From Orthonyx spaldingii (Eukaryota; Chordata; Aves; Passeriformes; Orthonychidae), in NCBI GenBank assembly GCA_013397795.1, contig VZTJ01005469.1, positions 1,261,840 through 1,325,839 of the forward strand: a DNA stretch of 64,000 nucleotides. The letters run 5' to 3'. How positions within the stretch are numbered: the first letter of the stretch is position 1; every line of letters starts with the position of its first letter. The position numbers and the translations under genes were made by a program. A model generated the notes under the pieces. The model searched no databases. It had not been told where the DNA came from and saw only the letters and a program-made list of their open reading frames with translations. Positions 12,801-26,738 of the stretch are shown one piece after another.

Positions 12801-15800
12801 ATATGTGTGCTAAAAGTGTGCACGGAAATTCCTTACGCAGGGTTGTAAATTGTGAGTTCTTCATAGAGTTTGTGCCCTTCCTAGCTTACTTCACTCCTAC
12901 TGAACAATATACAGTGAAAGCAAAGGTAAAACCAAATTGATCTGGCTGGGCAAAATCACCAACAGAGAATTTCAGAAATGATACATCAAGGTCACTAACA
13001 AGGCAATTGGAGTGCTTTGCTAATTTAAAGATGATGGTGAGAGAAGAAATACTGAAATGCAGTTCTTTGGGGTACATGTGCTGCAATCTGTATTACCAGA
13101 AGTAAATGGCATGAGCTGCCAACACATTTCCTCTTACACGTGCAGTAGATAGTTCAGCCAGAACAGAAAAGGGTACTTTTTTATTCACTACCAATGGCAC
13201 TTTAATAAAATAGAGGGAAAAATATCTGCAGTCTTTAATAAGCAATATATCAACCAAGTGCTGTCAGCCTGTGTAGAGAGTTTCACGGTATGATTTATTA
13301 TGTTAATTACAGTCATGTGGGCCTCATGCTCTTAAGTCTGAAACTGCTCACATTCTCAGCTTGATTTAAGAATATGCTTTGGCCAAGACTTAAAGTGCAG
13401 CTTAGTATGATTAATGTAATAAAATATTTATTACATTCTCCTTTTCTTTGTTTCTCTGCTTGCTGCCCCAGTTAGAGTGACTCATTTTGAAACACTGATA
13501 TAAATTAGATTTCAAATTATGAGGATTCTCATCTGGTTTTAATCTCTCTCTTTGGTGTTATGTTTTTTTCATATCCTTTGTTCTTATTCTCTCCTCTCTC
13601 CCCCTCATCTTTATTTCTCTCCCATACTTCCCAGTTCTGCTTCACAGCTGCTGTCTGGAGTGAATCAAAAGCAGGCAAACTTCATAGCCCTGGCTTATCC
13701 ATTCCAGACCTCTTGCATTGCTTTCTCAGCTATGCATATTAAAGGTTTTTCTTAAATGTGATGACATTAAAACTGGTGGTACACTGTAGCTGAGAACATG
13801 CTAAGCCTCTGGTGATGTGGAGTGGCACGTTTTACACATTTTACATTAAAATTCTTCTTAGAGAAGACCAAACTATAAGGGGATACGTGGGCCCTGTTTC
13901 TCATTCTTCCACAGGGCTTTCAACTGCAGAGAGGTACAAAATTCCACTGTGCCAAATATTCCAAAATGCTATATAAATTTATACCTCTGATTTTGTGCAA
14001 ACCAGCCCAGTAGTTAAATTACTGGCTCAGCAATCACTGCTTCTGAGATCTGTTTGCACATCTATAAATCTGACTTTCTCTGTAGGAGCATGGAAAGGTG
14101 GAAACCTTTCTGAAAATGTGGATTCTTGATTTTGTTATGTAAGAAATTGATTTTTGTCATGACAATTGTATGATTTTCAAACTAGAAACTTAATTAAATA
14201 AAGGAGATGTTGGCTCAGATCTTTACAGTTTTTTTCTCTCCTCATTTTTTTTCTTCTTGTTTCTTTTTTCCTCTTACCAGCTTTTGAATCAAGTCACTGG
14301 GTACGTATAAGTATTATTCAGTTCCACCTTCTATACATAATATTACTTAGTCGAGTTGATTTCTACATAAGGAGACACTTAAATACAGGGACACCAATCC
14401 AGAATGCACTGAAAATATTCTTTGTTGAATTGGAAACTTTCTTGGGAGAAAAACTGATGTTATGCTGAAGGTTTGTATGCAACACTTTCTGGACCAGTGC
14501 TGAGCCAGGTCCTCTTTGAAAACGAGTGCATCCCTTCTGCTATGCATCACCCAGCTTCCAGGTCTCAGGGTAGCATAGACCATTACAATCATTCTTTTAT
14601 TTCCTTCTGCTCAAAGCATTAACTAACAAACATACTTGGAAAGGGCAACATTTCTTTGTGTTGCTAAGAAGTCCTGGGTAAAAAAAATCGGTTTTCCAGA
14701 GTTAAATATTTAATCTGAAGAAAATAATTGTCAAAAAAATTCTCTTTTCTTTAGCTTTAAACTGAAACCAGTACCTGAAGTTTTCTAATGGTATTAGCCA
14801 TTAATTGTTTGGAAATTATTAGAATACTGTATGGCTGAATACAAAGATGCACGCTCAACATACAGCTGACATTAGCTTCACATTATAGGTAAAGTTTTCC
14901 CAATTACCAACTGCAGCAGCACTCCAATTTCACCAAACTACCTGATTTGTTTAACCTGAGCTCTGAAGGAGTAGAAGCTACATCTTAGAAGTGAACATTG
15001 TTGAAGGACGTTTAGTCAGTTATTTTGAAAGGAATGGGGTTTCACAGGTTTTTTTTTTTAATTTTGGAATGGTTTGTAGTATAGAAAACTTTTAAGTGTG
15101 GCTTTTATATCCTCTACCTCTATGAAGAGTTGAGTCCCTGGATGTCAGTTACGTAAGAGTCTAAATAATTTGTTTTTATATACCTCCTGTAAAGATAATA
15201 GTTATGGAAATAAGAGTGGGATGAGGCATGGCAGGTAGACCTGGAGATGGTTGCAAGCTTGGTTACAGTCCAGGTGACTGACTTGGAACGGGCCAGATTA
15301 AATAGCAGATTCCATTCCAGCTGCCAGCTGAGTATATTTTGCCTGTACATCACCTAAGTACCAGATACATGGGTTTCTTAGTACTCTTGCAAAATACTTT
15401 CTGTTTCTGCTGTTCTCCATGCTGTGTCCGAGCTGTAGCATCCTGCTATGCAGTGTTGCAGTGTTGGGCAAACCTGGGAGAGCTGGCATTGGTGTATTTT
15501 TTCCTGTCAAATGGAGGTGGAATCTGGGTAAATACCCTACTGTGGTGCTGCGGAGGAAATACATCCCATTTTGCATTGTAGTAGTTCATGCCAGTGCATC
15601 TCAGAACAGCTTCAAAAGGGGATAGGAAACTGTATGGCCTCATGCCCCAGAAATGCCACTGTAATTGTTCAGTGGAGGAAGGGAAATGCAAGGTAAAACT
15701 GGAATGCAACACTTCTCTTTTCAACTACCATGACAAAACCAAAACCAGACAACTAGATGAAGTGAACCAATGGGAACATTATTTTATTTAGAGAACATAT

Positions 15801-18800
15801 TTTTAGAACCTTTGTGCTGGAATGGCTCAGATGTCACTTACATCAGGTGGAGAAGGAAGTCAGCCTTGTAAAAATGTGAGTTCCCAGGGTGCTACTGTTT
15901 TGCACTTTTCGTTAGCAATTTCTAGTATCCGCTGCATGAAAAGGGTGACCCAGTCAGTCATAGGAGATCATAACCTCTTAATCCCTTGTCGAGGCTACCA
16001 ATTTTCTGACATCTGAGGCTTGTGTACAAGTCCCATTAATATCGATGTGTATTTTATTGTTGGCCTTGCCAGCAGCCAAACTGCATCCAAGTCTTTTCAA
16101 GCTGTTGTGAGAAAGTAGTGAAAGAGAGCATAAACTGGAAATCAACACTATGTCTGATCGAGCATTCATTATCAGACCATTCTATGCCTTGCAAAAAATG
16201 TACAGGTGACTAAAGTTTATTTTAGTGGCTTTACTTCATGGAGATACCAATGAATAAATATTCCCATACTCATTTGTTTACATTTTATGTCCTTTTTTCT
16301 TTGATATAATCTAAAGCTTTTTAATTTTAGAATCATAACACATTTTGCTGTTAATTTCACTGGAGGAGGTTAACTGAATAGAAGTATAATTTTTTTGCCA
16401 AAACCATAGTGTGTTTCATAAATTGATATTAATTAATTAATTTCTCTCATACTAGAGAATTTACATGCTAATGAAAGCCTTTTCTGAAAATGTTAAACTA
16501 GAGTTTAACATTTTAATTGTTAAAATAGGGTTTAGCTTAATATAGTGGGAACAGGGAACTTTAGCTGTTAAACAGAATTTAGTAACAACATCAGAGGGGT
16601 AGGGCAGAAATTCAAGAAAATATTTGCTTTCTTCAAGAAGCACTGTCTTCTACTTAATCTCAGGATATTTCTGCGAATGTTCAGAGGCACTTCTGCTGTG
16701 GACACCTTCTGCTCGTACCCTCACCCTCATTTTTGGCAGCAAGACATGAGAATATTCACTGGGTTGTTCTTGTGATGTGGTGCAAACCAGCTGCCAGCTT
16801 TCTTAGTTTTGCCTGCAAAAAAAGTACTGATATTCTGTGATGCTGCAGTGTGACAGTGGTGTTCAGCTGGTTCTGGCATGGCAGCAATAGCACGGCTTCC
16901 AGGAGGGCACGTTTGTCAGAGGCTCACGCAACTGTTCCCCATTGTGACTTGACCATAACTCCCTTGCACAACAACATGACCTCTGCTCACTGAGATTGTA
17001 AATTTGAGAGTGTTGTTTGCCTATAAGTACCTTCTTGAAATGAGGGGACAGAAGAAAAAGGCAGGAGCAGGCTGTGGTTTACTTGAACTGTTTTAACCAG
17101 CTGCATATTGCCATGGCCCAAGGGCTGGATATCACTGCTTTTCAGTAATTGCAAAACAGGGGCAACAGCCAACCTACAAGGTGCTGGGGAGTGGAGAGAG
17201 GGCACTTAGCTCCAGCATAGAGATAACCTGGTGCTTCGTGTGTGGTTAACTAGGCTTTTTCACTTGAATGAAAGCTTATCAGTGGAAACAGACCTGGTGC
17301 AGAGGCATTTTCCTAGTCAGGACACAAATTTGGCAGAGAAGACTTTGGCTTGTAATGTAATTACCAAGGAAACCCACCTTACTTGTAATGTATGTCTGTG
17401 AGATCTCACTGCTTACCATACACAGAGTTTAAGACTGTTTGCGATAATAACTCAGGTTTGTGACTCCCACTGATGTCACAAATGCTCTCTGAACGCTAAC
17501 AATCTGTGTCAGTCTGTCATGAAAGTACGTGCCTTTCCCCCTGCCATATGGAATTACCGAGGTTATGTCCTTTTCAGGGAGTCCAAATGTGTGTATGTGT
17601 GTGAGCTGAAATTAAAACAAGCCTGAGTTTGATAACTCCGCTGATAATATTAAGTCTTGGCTGTGTTAAAATCAGATTATGAAAAGATCAGAAAACAGCT
17701 GTTGCTCTGTGGGAGGGATCATCTGATGGTCCTGGGCTAGCCTGGGACATTCCGCTCCCACTAGATTGTCTGTTTAATCTCTGCCTGGTCACTTTATCTC
17801 TTTTGCTGCATTTGAAGTAGAACATCTTAAGTACTTGTCACTTTTTGAAACTCATGGTTGAGAGTTTACCCTGGACCCACCAGTCAGGTAGGTTTAACAG
17901 TCTTTTTCTGCCACACCCTGGTTTTCTTGGAAATGAAACTCTGATGTGGGATAAGAAACACAAGAGCTATAACCAGGTCCGTTGTGCAGTGATGCAGCTG
18001 AGGGGGCAGGACCTTAGGAAATGCATCTCCAAATCAATTCATTTTTTCATGCTTCTGCTTGTAGTCTGTAAAACAGGGGTAACAGCACTACTAGTTCCAA
18101 AGCCTGCATTATGACAAGGAAAAGACACTAAGGATAGCTTGACTTCATAGATCAATTATAACAATAATTCTTGGTTGATTGGTTCTTACCAACCAGCCGA
18201 GAGAAATTAAACCATAACACAAGAGTATTTGTATTCCTAAAGCCTAACAGTAGAGACATACAGAAGACCATAAGGTGAAAGCATATGTAACACTTCCCCA
18301 TTCTCCTATCCCACATCAATTTGCAGCCTGGGGACATTCTGATACAGAGGTGTTCTCTTGTATTGAGCACTTGGTGGCTTTTTCTTTCTGTGCTTTTACC
18401 TGGTTTTGGAACCCATGCACACTGAAGAGTTGGTGGTGCTATGAGCAGTAGAGGTCCAAGAGCAAACACTTTTATGTTTGCAGTCAAGGAACTGATGTAG
18501 ATCCCCACCAGTGTTTTCAGTAGTTTCCACCAGCTCCACAGAACATAAAAAAGAGCTTTGGTCTCTATTCAGCAAGATGCAGCAAAGTGAGAGAAAGCAA
18601 ACATTTGCGAACTGTTACGTGGGAAACTCCTTGCATTTGTGCCATGCTACATGATACATCACCAATATTTGAGTGGTCTTGTAGGAAGAGAATAATCCAC
18701 TACTGCTGCTTTAGCCTGGATTCACAGCAAGAGTAGAGGTAGCTCTCCTGATGTGGCTGCATGAAAACCTGACCTGTTATTTTTTAACATTTCCCACCTG

Positions 18801-21186
18801 CTTTGTGAAGTAGCACACAACACACCACTGCAAGAATGCAGTGTTTCTGGGGTACTGTTTTGCTCATGTAAGTTGGGAGGATCTTTAATTCAACATGTGT
18901 TTTATAACTGTTAGCTGCAGATAGGGCAATTTCCTTTGCAGATTAAGGAAAGATCCTGCAACATAAATGACTGATTGAGTGTCACTGCTGTGTTGTGACA
19001 GGCTATCCTCTAAGAAGAAGTGATTGATGACATTTATAAAGCTGAGCCATTATATGTGCTGTTTATATTGAAATAGAACTTGGGATGTGGGCTGTCAGTC
19101 AAAGCACTGATTACTTACACAGTTTTATAGTAAGTGGTGGTGGGTGCAGTGAACAAAATACCAGAGTAAATGTTTGTTTTGGAGCTTTAAACAGGGCTGT
19201 CTCTTTGTTTCCAGCCTGCATCTAGCCATACTAAAAGGATCTATTATGTACATTGCCTAAAGCATGAGGCCTTATTTCAGGCTGCTAGGAACTCTTTGAT
19301 ACTTACATCAGTATTAAAATGAGTTTCTGAATCAGGCAGGTGACCTTTCTTTCTCCCCTGGAACACAATTCAAGCAAACCTCAGTGCTTTGTGGCAGCAT
19401 TTTTTCCCGCCTACAAAAGCTCCCAAAGGCCTCAGTTGCAGATGCCCACTTCTCTGTGCTTTGCAGAGGATTTGAGAAACCCCTCTCAACGGGTGAGTGC
19501 TATGGATGCCAGATGCCTCACTCTGAAGACACAGGACCTGGTCCTGAGGGTTATCAACCCGGTCCTGTTTCTGTCTTGCTGCGAAGTCCCGGGGCAAGTC
19601 ACTCCCAGTGCCTCTGTCTGCAGATGTGGTGTAGAGGTAATGGGATGGACTTCCTTGGGAGTCACTCTAGATTGGTGGAAGAAGAAGCTGCTGAGCTCTG
19701 CACTAGTGTTTCTGCACCACATGGAGCACTGCACATGGGGTAGGGAAGGAGAGACTACTTTCCTTTCCCTGTTGCCTTCTCCCCTGCTAATAGGCTTGCA
19801 GGTAAGAGAGGAGCAAGTGTGTGAACACTGGTGCAAAGCCACTGGTGCACTGTGCTACACAGTCTGACATAAGCTTGGTCTCAATGGCAGAGAGGCAACA
19901 GGAACTTCACCTGGTCTCTTACCACTTCCTGTGTCTATCTTAGGTGGGAAACACCTGGTGAGTCTTGCTATGGCACTGCTAAAAGGATGCCGGAATGTAT
20001 GGGTTTTGCAATGAGACCAAATAAAAAGGAACTTGTTTTTCCCCCCTTTTTCTGCTTACTAAGTGGAAGAGAGGCAAAAAGCATTCCACATGTAATTCCA
20101 GAAAATAGTTAAATAATTGAATTTTTCCTTTTTTGCATTTGCTGTTAATTTTCTAAAACCATTAAGAATAGTAAGAACCACATCCAGAATTACAGTTCCA
20201 CCTATATGCTTTAAGCTGTATTCTTGTGCAAACAGATAGTTTGCATATGCCAAGAAAAGAGTCCTTAAAAACACACATTACTTACAAAGCTTTTCCTTTT
20301 TATGCTTCTCTTATGATCAGCCAGAAAATCAGCTGTTAGTAACAGCTATCATAGTGGTAGCATCTGAATATTGTGTTTTGATATGTCATTGATTATAAGG
20401 ATCTATGAGGGTAGCCTTTTAAAGCAATATAAAATTGTTTCCAGAGTTTGATTTTTCTGCAAAATGAAAAGACATGGTCATAATTTTACTTGTACTGTCA
20501 AAGTACAGTTTGATGACGTAGAGAGGCTGTAAAATAATGGTTTTTTCCATGTTTTCTGATGTGAATGTATTAACTATATTTTCTTTATTCTTGTACATTT
20601 GTAAATTGCACATTGCTCTGCAGTAATTTTACCTGCCACCTCCTTAGGATGTGCTGCCTTATTTTGTACCATGCATTCTGACTATATTTATTTCACTCTT
20701 TAAAAATGTGTCTGATTGAAGATAAATATTACTGTCATAAATATGATGCTTTAGCTCTTTTTTTGTAGGAAAAAATATGTAACCAGTAGTACCTCTGGTT
20801 TCACAAATGAAACAATCCAGAGTGGGCTTATTCCTGAGTTTGAGCCCTGCACACAGCATTGGGATCCACAGAAAATCCTTCCACCTTGCCTTTGTTGTAA
20901 AAAGCAGATCACCTCTAATCTCAATGCTTTTCACAAATCTCCATGCACAAAACTGTGCCCCAGTGTCAGGAAGAGCTCACTTAGTTTTGTATCATATAGT
21001 ACATAGTTTGTGAAACTGAAGTTGGCTTTTCAGTCACGTGACAGGTATGTAAAGAAGTTTCCCAGTGCTCTTTGTGAAATTGGTTTTAAGTTCTTTCCTT
21101 TTTGAGGAAATTTGTTTTGGGAAAACCACATCACATAAACTCACTGCTTCTGCTTTCTTTTTTCTGTCCCATTCTTCCTCTTCCAG
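9841..21186 (+). other. KIAA1958: KIAA1958 intron, right part
   Basis: About 11.3 kb of intron run up to the acceptor CTTCTTCCTCTTCCAG at 21186. No further exon or named repeat is recognised. The longest open frame (about 19340-19867, + strand) has no familiar domain and an overlapping antisense frame of similar quality, so it is treated as chance. Confidence 0.7.
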
Positions 21187-22232
21187 ACCAGGATGAGAGA
21201 GCAGCAGAGCTCAGCAGGGAGCAGAATGAGAAGACCATTCGCAGCACGCAGACAGCTCTCCGCAATTTCCGAGAATTCCTCATTTCCAAGTACCCCTCTG
21301 AGACCCGTGAGATCTATGTCATCCCCTGCAAAGAGCTTGATGCCTATCTTGCGTCCTTCTTTGTAGATGCCAGACAAAAAGATGGGTCTGAATATGAGCC
21401 AAACAGTCTGGCCAACTACCAGTGTGGACTGGAGCGGTATCTCAAAGAGCACCGGTACGGATACAGTATTACGAGGGATAAGGAGTTCAAGAGGTCCCAG
21501 GAAGCTCTAAAGCAAAAGCAGATAGAGCTGAGGTGTAAAGGGAAGGGAAACAAGCCACATAAATCCATGAAGCTCACCTTTGCTGATGAGCTTATCCTGC
21601 GCAAGAGAGGCTTATTGAGCCGGTACAATCCCGAAGGGCTGCTGAACCTCGTGTGGCTGAACAACACTAAGGCGTTTGGACACTGCACGGGTTTCCACGG
21701 GTCCACCCTCAAGTGGGGAGACATCCGACTGCGGGTGACAGAGACCGGGCTGGAGTACCTGGAGTGGATGGGGCCAGACAACGGGGACGTGAGCACCAAG
21801 AGCAAGAGGGGCGGGACGGACTCGCGGGTGTACGCCACGCAGCACTCCCCGCAGACCTGCCCCGTGCAGGACTACAAGGAGTACGCGCAGCGGCGCCCAC
21901 CGGCCATGCGCTATGAGGACGCGCCTTTCTACCTGTCCATCAAACCCGTGGTCAACTTGGCTGCGCTGCACTGGTACAATTGCCAAGCCCTGGGGAAAAA
22001 CAAGCTTGCCAAGATGGTAAAGACCATGTGTGAGAAAGGCAACATCCCTGGCCGCAAGACCAACTTCAGCGTCTACCAGAGCTGCAGCACCCTCTCAGAA
22101 GCACAGAGCAACCAGCTGGTCCTGATCTGCAATAACTTGAGCCAGCAGGCTGCCCAGTCCATGGCGAGCCACTCCAACACTGGCAACTTCATAGTGTCAG
22201 CATCCTATGACTCTTCGTCTGACACGGCTTGA
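21187..22232 (+). CDS. KIAA1958: KIAA1958 terminal exon, Crypton-derived YR domain (intact)
   Basis: The exon starts after CTCTTCCAG. Its first two bases complete a GAC codon with the phase-1 G from exon 2297, giving ...LMP-D-QDERAAELSREQ. It encodes 348 uninterrupted residues to TGA at 22230-22232, for a full product of about 741 residues. Residues about 402-500 form the helical N-terminal (SAM-like) part of a tyrosine recombinase. Residues about 520-735 form the catalytic-fold part, the DUF3504/Crypton type also seen in ZMYM2-4, QRICH1 and KCTD1. Motifs include TGFHGSTLKWGDIRL (560-574) and TCPVQDYKEY (617-626). The catalytic residues are eroded: the first Arg is His, and the HxxR box reads FSVY, so recombinase activity is not expected. 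A DNA- or protein-binding role is inference. The middle of the exon is markedly CpG-rich. Confidence 0.95.
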
Positions 22233-23168
22233 AAGAACGCTCTTTTCTTTTCCTTTTTGTTTCAAGCGTTGAATTTGTGCTCAATAATACACATCAACTG
22301 TGATTGTACACTATTTCCCCTCATAACCCTCTCTCCAGTGTTAATTCACTTTATAAGAATATATAAACATATAATATATTTTTCTTTTTACAAATAAGTC
22401 AACAGAAATAGTTTAGTATTACTAACAGTATTTATAGTGTTAATGCAAAAATGAAAGGTACTTATGGGTTATAATATGAATGCAGATTTTAAAAGGATAA
22501 AAATGGTTCTCAGGCAACACAAGATAGACTGAAAGTACCATTTTTAACATGCACATATTAATGAGTGTAAATCCCCAGGGAGGCTTACGTAGCAATTCTG
22601 TTCTAAAGCATTTTTTCAACTTGATATTTTAACATGATCTCCCACAGTGGAGGAGACAAACTTAACCTTGGCTGTTGCTTCTTACCTGCTAGATTATTCT
22701 TGATCAGCAAGACCAAGAAATAAGAAATACATCAATGTAAGCTCACAAAACCTTTTACAGCATTATATGTCTGTTTTTGCTATGTTTCCTGAGGCTCATT
22801 TATGCTAAAAAAAATCCTGAGGTCAGCTAAACGCTGTTTTTAACTTTTTGGTGTGTTGATTTTCTGGGATCAAAATGTTGCTGGTGTTTAGGCTAGAAAA
22901 TATTGTTCTCAACAATATGCAAAAGCATAGTGGCAAAACCATTGTCACACACACAGTTTTACCTCTTTAAACATAAGTTGTTAGTATTTTGTCACTGTGT
23001 GTATGTAATGTTAAATCTGTTGACACAGAGCACTCTTTCAGTATTCTGGGAAAACCAAAAGTGCAGAAAAATCTGCAGTCTTATCCCAAGCTGTACAGAA
23101 AAATTGCGTCAGCTATCAGTTTTAAGCCATCATTTGAAATCCACAAAACAATAGAGAGTATAATGATG

Positions 23169-23211
23169 TTTCTACAGAAATTTTAAAAGAATTTCTACAG
23201 AAAGTTTAAAA
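23169..23211. repeat. Two-copy imperfect tandem repeat (~22 bp)
   Basis: TTTCTACAGAAATTTTAAAA is followed directly by a near copy reading TTTCTACAGAAAGTTTAAAA. It looks like a local replication-slippage duplication. Confidence 0.8.
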
Positions 23212-24300
23212 GCTGGATAGTTTTAAGTGCTGGAATACAGTTGTAACTTAGCTACACATCATCTGTTTCCATTGCAGACAATGGAAAATGTGCATGTGAA
23301 TCGGAAGGCAGAATTTGGACCATAAAGCCTTGAAATAATGAGTTCTGCTCTTCTACTTTGCATTGGTTGTTCTACTATGAGGAAAACAAACAAATTCACT
23401 ATTTTGGTGAGCAGTTACAATTCTTGACACTTAAAATTAGGAACAGTACTTTTCAAGTAATTAAATTTAGTTTAAGTTCCACAAGGATGTGCTAGGATTG
23501 TGGTGAGGCTTTAGACAAGTCTGCTGGGGTAATCGAGTGCCTGCTGAAGTCAATGAAAGAGACAACCTTGGCTGACTTCCCCTGGGTATTGGACCAAACT
23601 GTTACTGAGAGGCTTTTTTCAATTTTTAATGGTTGTGTTTTGTTATGCTTGTTTGTCTGTATTCCTTCACCTTCCTGCATATCCTTCATATTCTTTAGAT
23701 CTGCAACTGTGCAATGACTTTAATCATCACTAATTCCAAAGAAAAGGTGAAAGAAAGGTAGCAAATAGAAATAGAAGTAAGCCACCTGGCACCTATAACT
23801 TTTTTTATGTGTTCCTAGGATGAAATGTTCCTGTGTGCGAGGGAGGTGGCAGAGTGTCTGCACCTCGCTAAAGCCTTACTGAAGGCCTAGTTTGGGGATG
23901 AAATAGGTAGCAGATGTGCCACTGAAGAGTCGAGGAGCAGAGATTTCCACTATAATAAATATCTGTCCTCCCAAGAAGCTTTATGCAGGTGACACCCCCT
24001 GACTCTGATCTCTTTTTTTGCCACATGTAGCAAGGCTGGTACAAAGTGTGGGTTTCCTATGTCTGATATGCCATGGTGGAGTAATCGCCAGTTCTACAGT
24101 CTTCCATTTACCATCCTCTGTCTCTCAGGGGAGGCAGTGGATTGCTGGGCACAAGCAGTTGTTCATATTGCAGAGCCCTCCTTCTGGAACTTGGTTTTGG
24201 AGCTTGAGACGAAATTATGACTCTATGGAAGTGACTGCAAGCTGTGTCCATGACTTTCGGTGCCATGGCATATCAGACTTGTAGGTGGAGGAGACAGAAA

Positions 24301-24326
24301 CACAGAGAGATTTCACAGAGAGATTT
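24301..24326. repeat. Two-copy 13-bp tandem repeat
   Basis: CACAGAGAGATTT occurs twice back to back. It is a simple slippage duplication with no evident function. Confidence 0.85.
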
Positions 24327-25129
24327 CAGGTGAAGCCAGAAAGACAGCTGCCCAGTTTCCAGATGAGGCCAGACATCTGATTGCTGTTTGCACTGCCTTG
24401 CCTTTTCACGGCAGTGCTTTTAATGTGATGCAGTTAAAAATAGTTCTGCAAGGCCAGTGCTGCTGTGGGATTTCTTTGCTGTTTTCCACTAAGGACATAC
24501 TAAGCTGTGCTTAGCATGTGCTGGAGTGTGAGCATTCCATGCCAAGGACTTCTCTCAAGGTGCCAGGTGAGAGCTCAGCTATGGAATGGACCCTTTGGGA
24601 AGGCTGGTTTTTGTTTCTCCCCCACTGGCATTAATCTCAACACTTCCCACTGACAGCTATTGCAGTATCTTACATAGTTCCCTGCATGTCCTTTCCTGTT
24701 CTGCAGTTATGGGGATGGGTGTCAGCTGGTTTTTGTGGGGTGGCAGATCTCTGTTTCCCACCTCTCTCCTCCTTTGCTCTGAGTAGGCCGGTCACTGACT
24801 GTGCATGTGCCATGCTACAAGCTGCTCTTTGAAGGGTTGCTTCACATAGTGCTGTAATTCAGCCCCAACACAGACCTCAGAAGAAAGAAGACTGGCACTG
24901 ATGGGTTTTGAACTGGGAGATCAAAAGAAGCATTTTCCGTGACATTTTGACTCTACATGCTGCCTAAGTTGTTGATTACCACAGTATTAAGATGGTTTGT
25001 GCTGATGTCCAGCATTAGTGAGGCAACATCTCTGATACCCTTGACTTAGTGTATCACATCAGCAACCTTTGCTTGTCTGGTTAGGGGATAAGCAGTGGAG
25101 TGTGTGTGCGTATTGTGATAGCTTTGATA

Positions 25130-26738
25130 TTATCACGAGGGAGGCCAGGGCTCAGCTGGAATTAAAGCTGGCCAAGGACATCAAGGACAACAAGAAGGGT
25201 GGCTGCTAATACATGAATAACAAAAGGAAAAGGAAGGATAATACGGGCCTGTTACTACATGAAGGGGGGGGCCTGGTAGCAGAGGACATAGAGGAGGCAG
25301 AGTTACTGAATGCCAACTTTGCTTTGATCTTCACTGGCAAGACTAGCCCTCAGGAATCTCTGACCCAGGAGACCAGGGTAAAGGAATGATGGAAGGGAGA
25401 CTTTCCCTTAGTCAAGGAGGATTGAGTTGGAGAACACCTGGACATCCACAAATCCATGGACCCTGATGGGATGCGTCCACAAGTGCTAAGAGACTTGGTG
25501 GACACCATAGCTGAGGCTGCTTGTGATCACCTTTGAAAGGTCAGGGAGAGGTGCCTAAGGATTGAAGAAAGCAAATGTCACCCCAGTGTTCAAAAGGCAA
25601 GAAAAAGAGCCCGGGGAATTACTGGCTGTTTAGCCACACCCCAGTGCCTGGAAAGGTGAGGGAGTGTCTCATTCTGGAGGCCACTTCTATCCACAGGAAA
25701 AGGTGATCAGGATAGTCAGCATGGATTCACTAAAGGCAAGTCATGCTTGACCAACCTGATTTGCCTTTTACAATCAAACAACTACCTGGATGGATGAAGG
25801 GAGAGCAGTGGATCTTGCGTACCTCAACTTCAGTGAGGCTTTCAATACTGTCTCTCACAGGCAAACCCAGGAAGAGTGGACTGGATGGGTGACAGGGAAG
25901 TGGATTGAGAACTGGCTGAACAGCAGATCCCAGAGGTTATGATCAGTGGCACAGGGTCCAGTTGGAGGCCTGTCCCTAGTGGTGTCTCCCAAGGTTCAGT
26001 AGTGGGCCCAGTCTTGTTTAACTTATCCATCAATGATTTGGATGAAGGGGCAGAGGCCTCCTCAGAAATTTCACTGACAACACAAAGCTGGGAGGAATGG
26101 TCGATACCCCACAGGGCTGTGCAGCCCTTCAGGAGGACCTCAGCACGCTGGAGAGAAGGGCAGAGAGGAACCTCCTGAAATTCAGCAAAGGCAAATGCAG
26201 GTCCTGCACCTGGGGAGGAACAACCCTAGGCACCAGCACAGGCTGGGAGTGACCTGCTAGAAAGCAGCTCTGTGGAGAAGGAGCTGGGGGTCGTGGTGGA
26301 CAACAAGCTCTCCATGAGCCAGCAGTGCCCTGGTGGCCAAGAAGGCCAGTGGCATCCTGGGGTGCATGAGGAAGAGCATTGCCAGCAGGTCAAGGGAGGT
26401 GATCCTGCCCCTCTGCTTAGCCCTGGTGAGGCCTCACCTGGAATTCTGTGTCCGGTTCTGGGCACCTTGGTACAAAAGAGACATGGAGCTCTGGAGCAGG
26501 TCCAGTGGAGGGCAACAAAGACAATCAAGGGACTGGGGCATCTCTCTGACCACCTGAACAGATTGCCCAGAGAGGTTGTGGACTCACCCTCAGTGGAGGT
26601 ATTCAAGAACCATCTGGACACAGTCCTGTGCCATGTGCTTTAGGATGAGCCTGCTTGAACAGGGAACTTGAAAGAGATCATGCACTGTGGTCCCTTCCAA
26701 CGTTACCCATACTCTGATTCTGTGATTCTGTGATTATA
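25130..26738 (+). mobile_element. CR1 LINE, long degenerate fragment with RT remnants
   Basis: About 1.6 kb of a CR1 element in + orientation. Readable pieces in shifting frames include DPDGMRPQVLRDLV, a YLNFSEAFNTVSH segment (reverse transcriptase, usual YLDFSKAFDTV) and VSQGSVVGPVLFNLSINDLDEG (RT motif before the catalytic FADD box). The FADD segment that should follow is lost to a frame break. The 3' end carries ACTCTGATTCTGTGATTCTG units typical of CR1. Frames are broken many times, so no functional protein is possible. Open frames here, such as about 26272-26643, are chance remnants of the element. Confidence 0.95.

Larger units (their letters stand above)
22233..25129 (+). other. KIAA1958: Likely KIAA1958 3' UTR and following non-coding DNA
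   Basis: Downstream of the stop the DNA becomes AT-rich, as expected for a long 3' UTR. Candidate polyadenylation signals are ATTAAA at 23460-23465 and AATAAA at 23954-23959; neither can be chosen without transcript data. If the distal alternative exons were used, this stretch would be intronic. No coding exon is recognised. Two short tandem duplications are listed separately. Confidence 0.5.

Noticed and set aside
19340..19867. 175-codon open frame on the + strand in the intron
   Set aside because: No recognisable domain, overlapping frames of similar length on the other strand, and no splice or Kozak evidence. Chance is the simplest explanation.
21416..21986. Antisense open frames of up to 140 codons
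   Set aside because: They are shadows of the GC-rich KIAA1958 terminal exon.
26226..26643. Open frames of 120-130 codons on both strands
   Set aside because: They lie within the degenerate CR1 element and are remnants or shadows of its ORF2.
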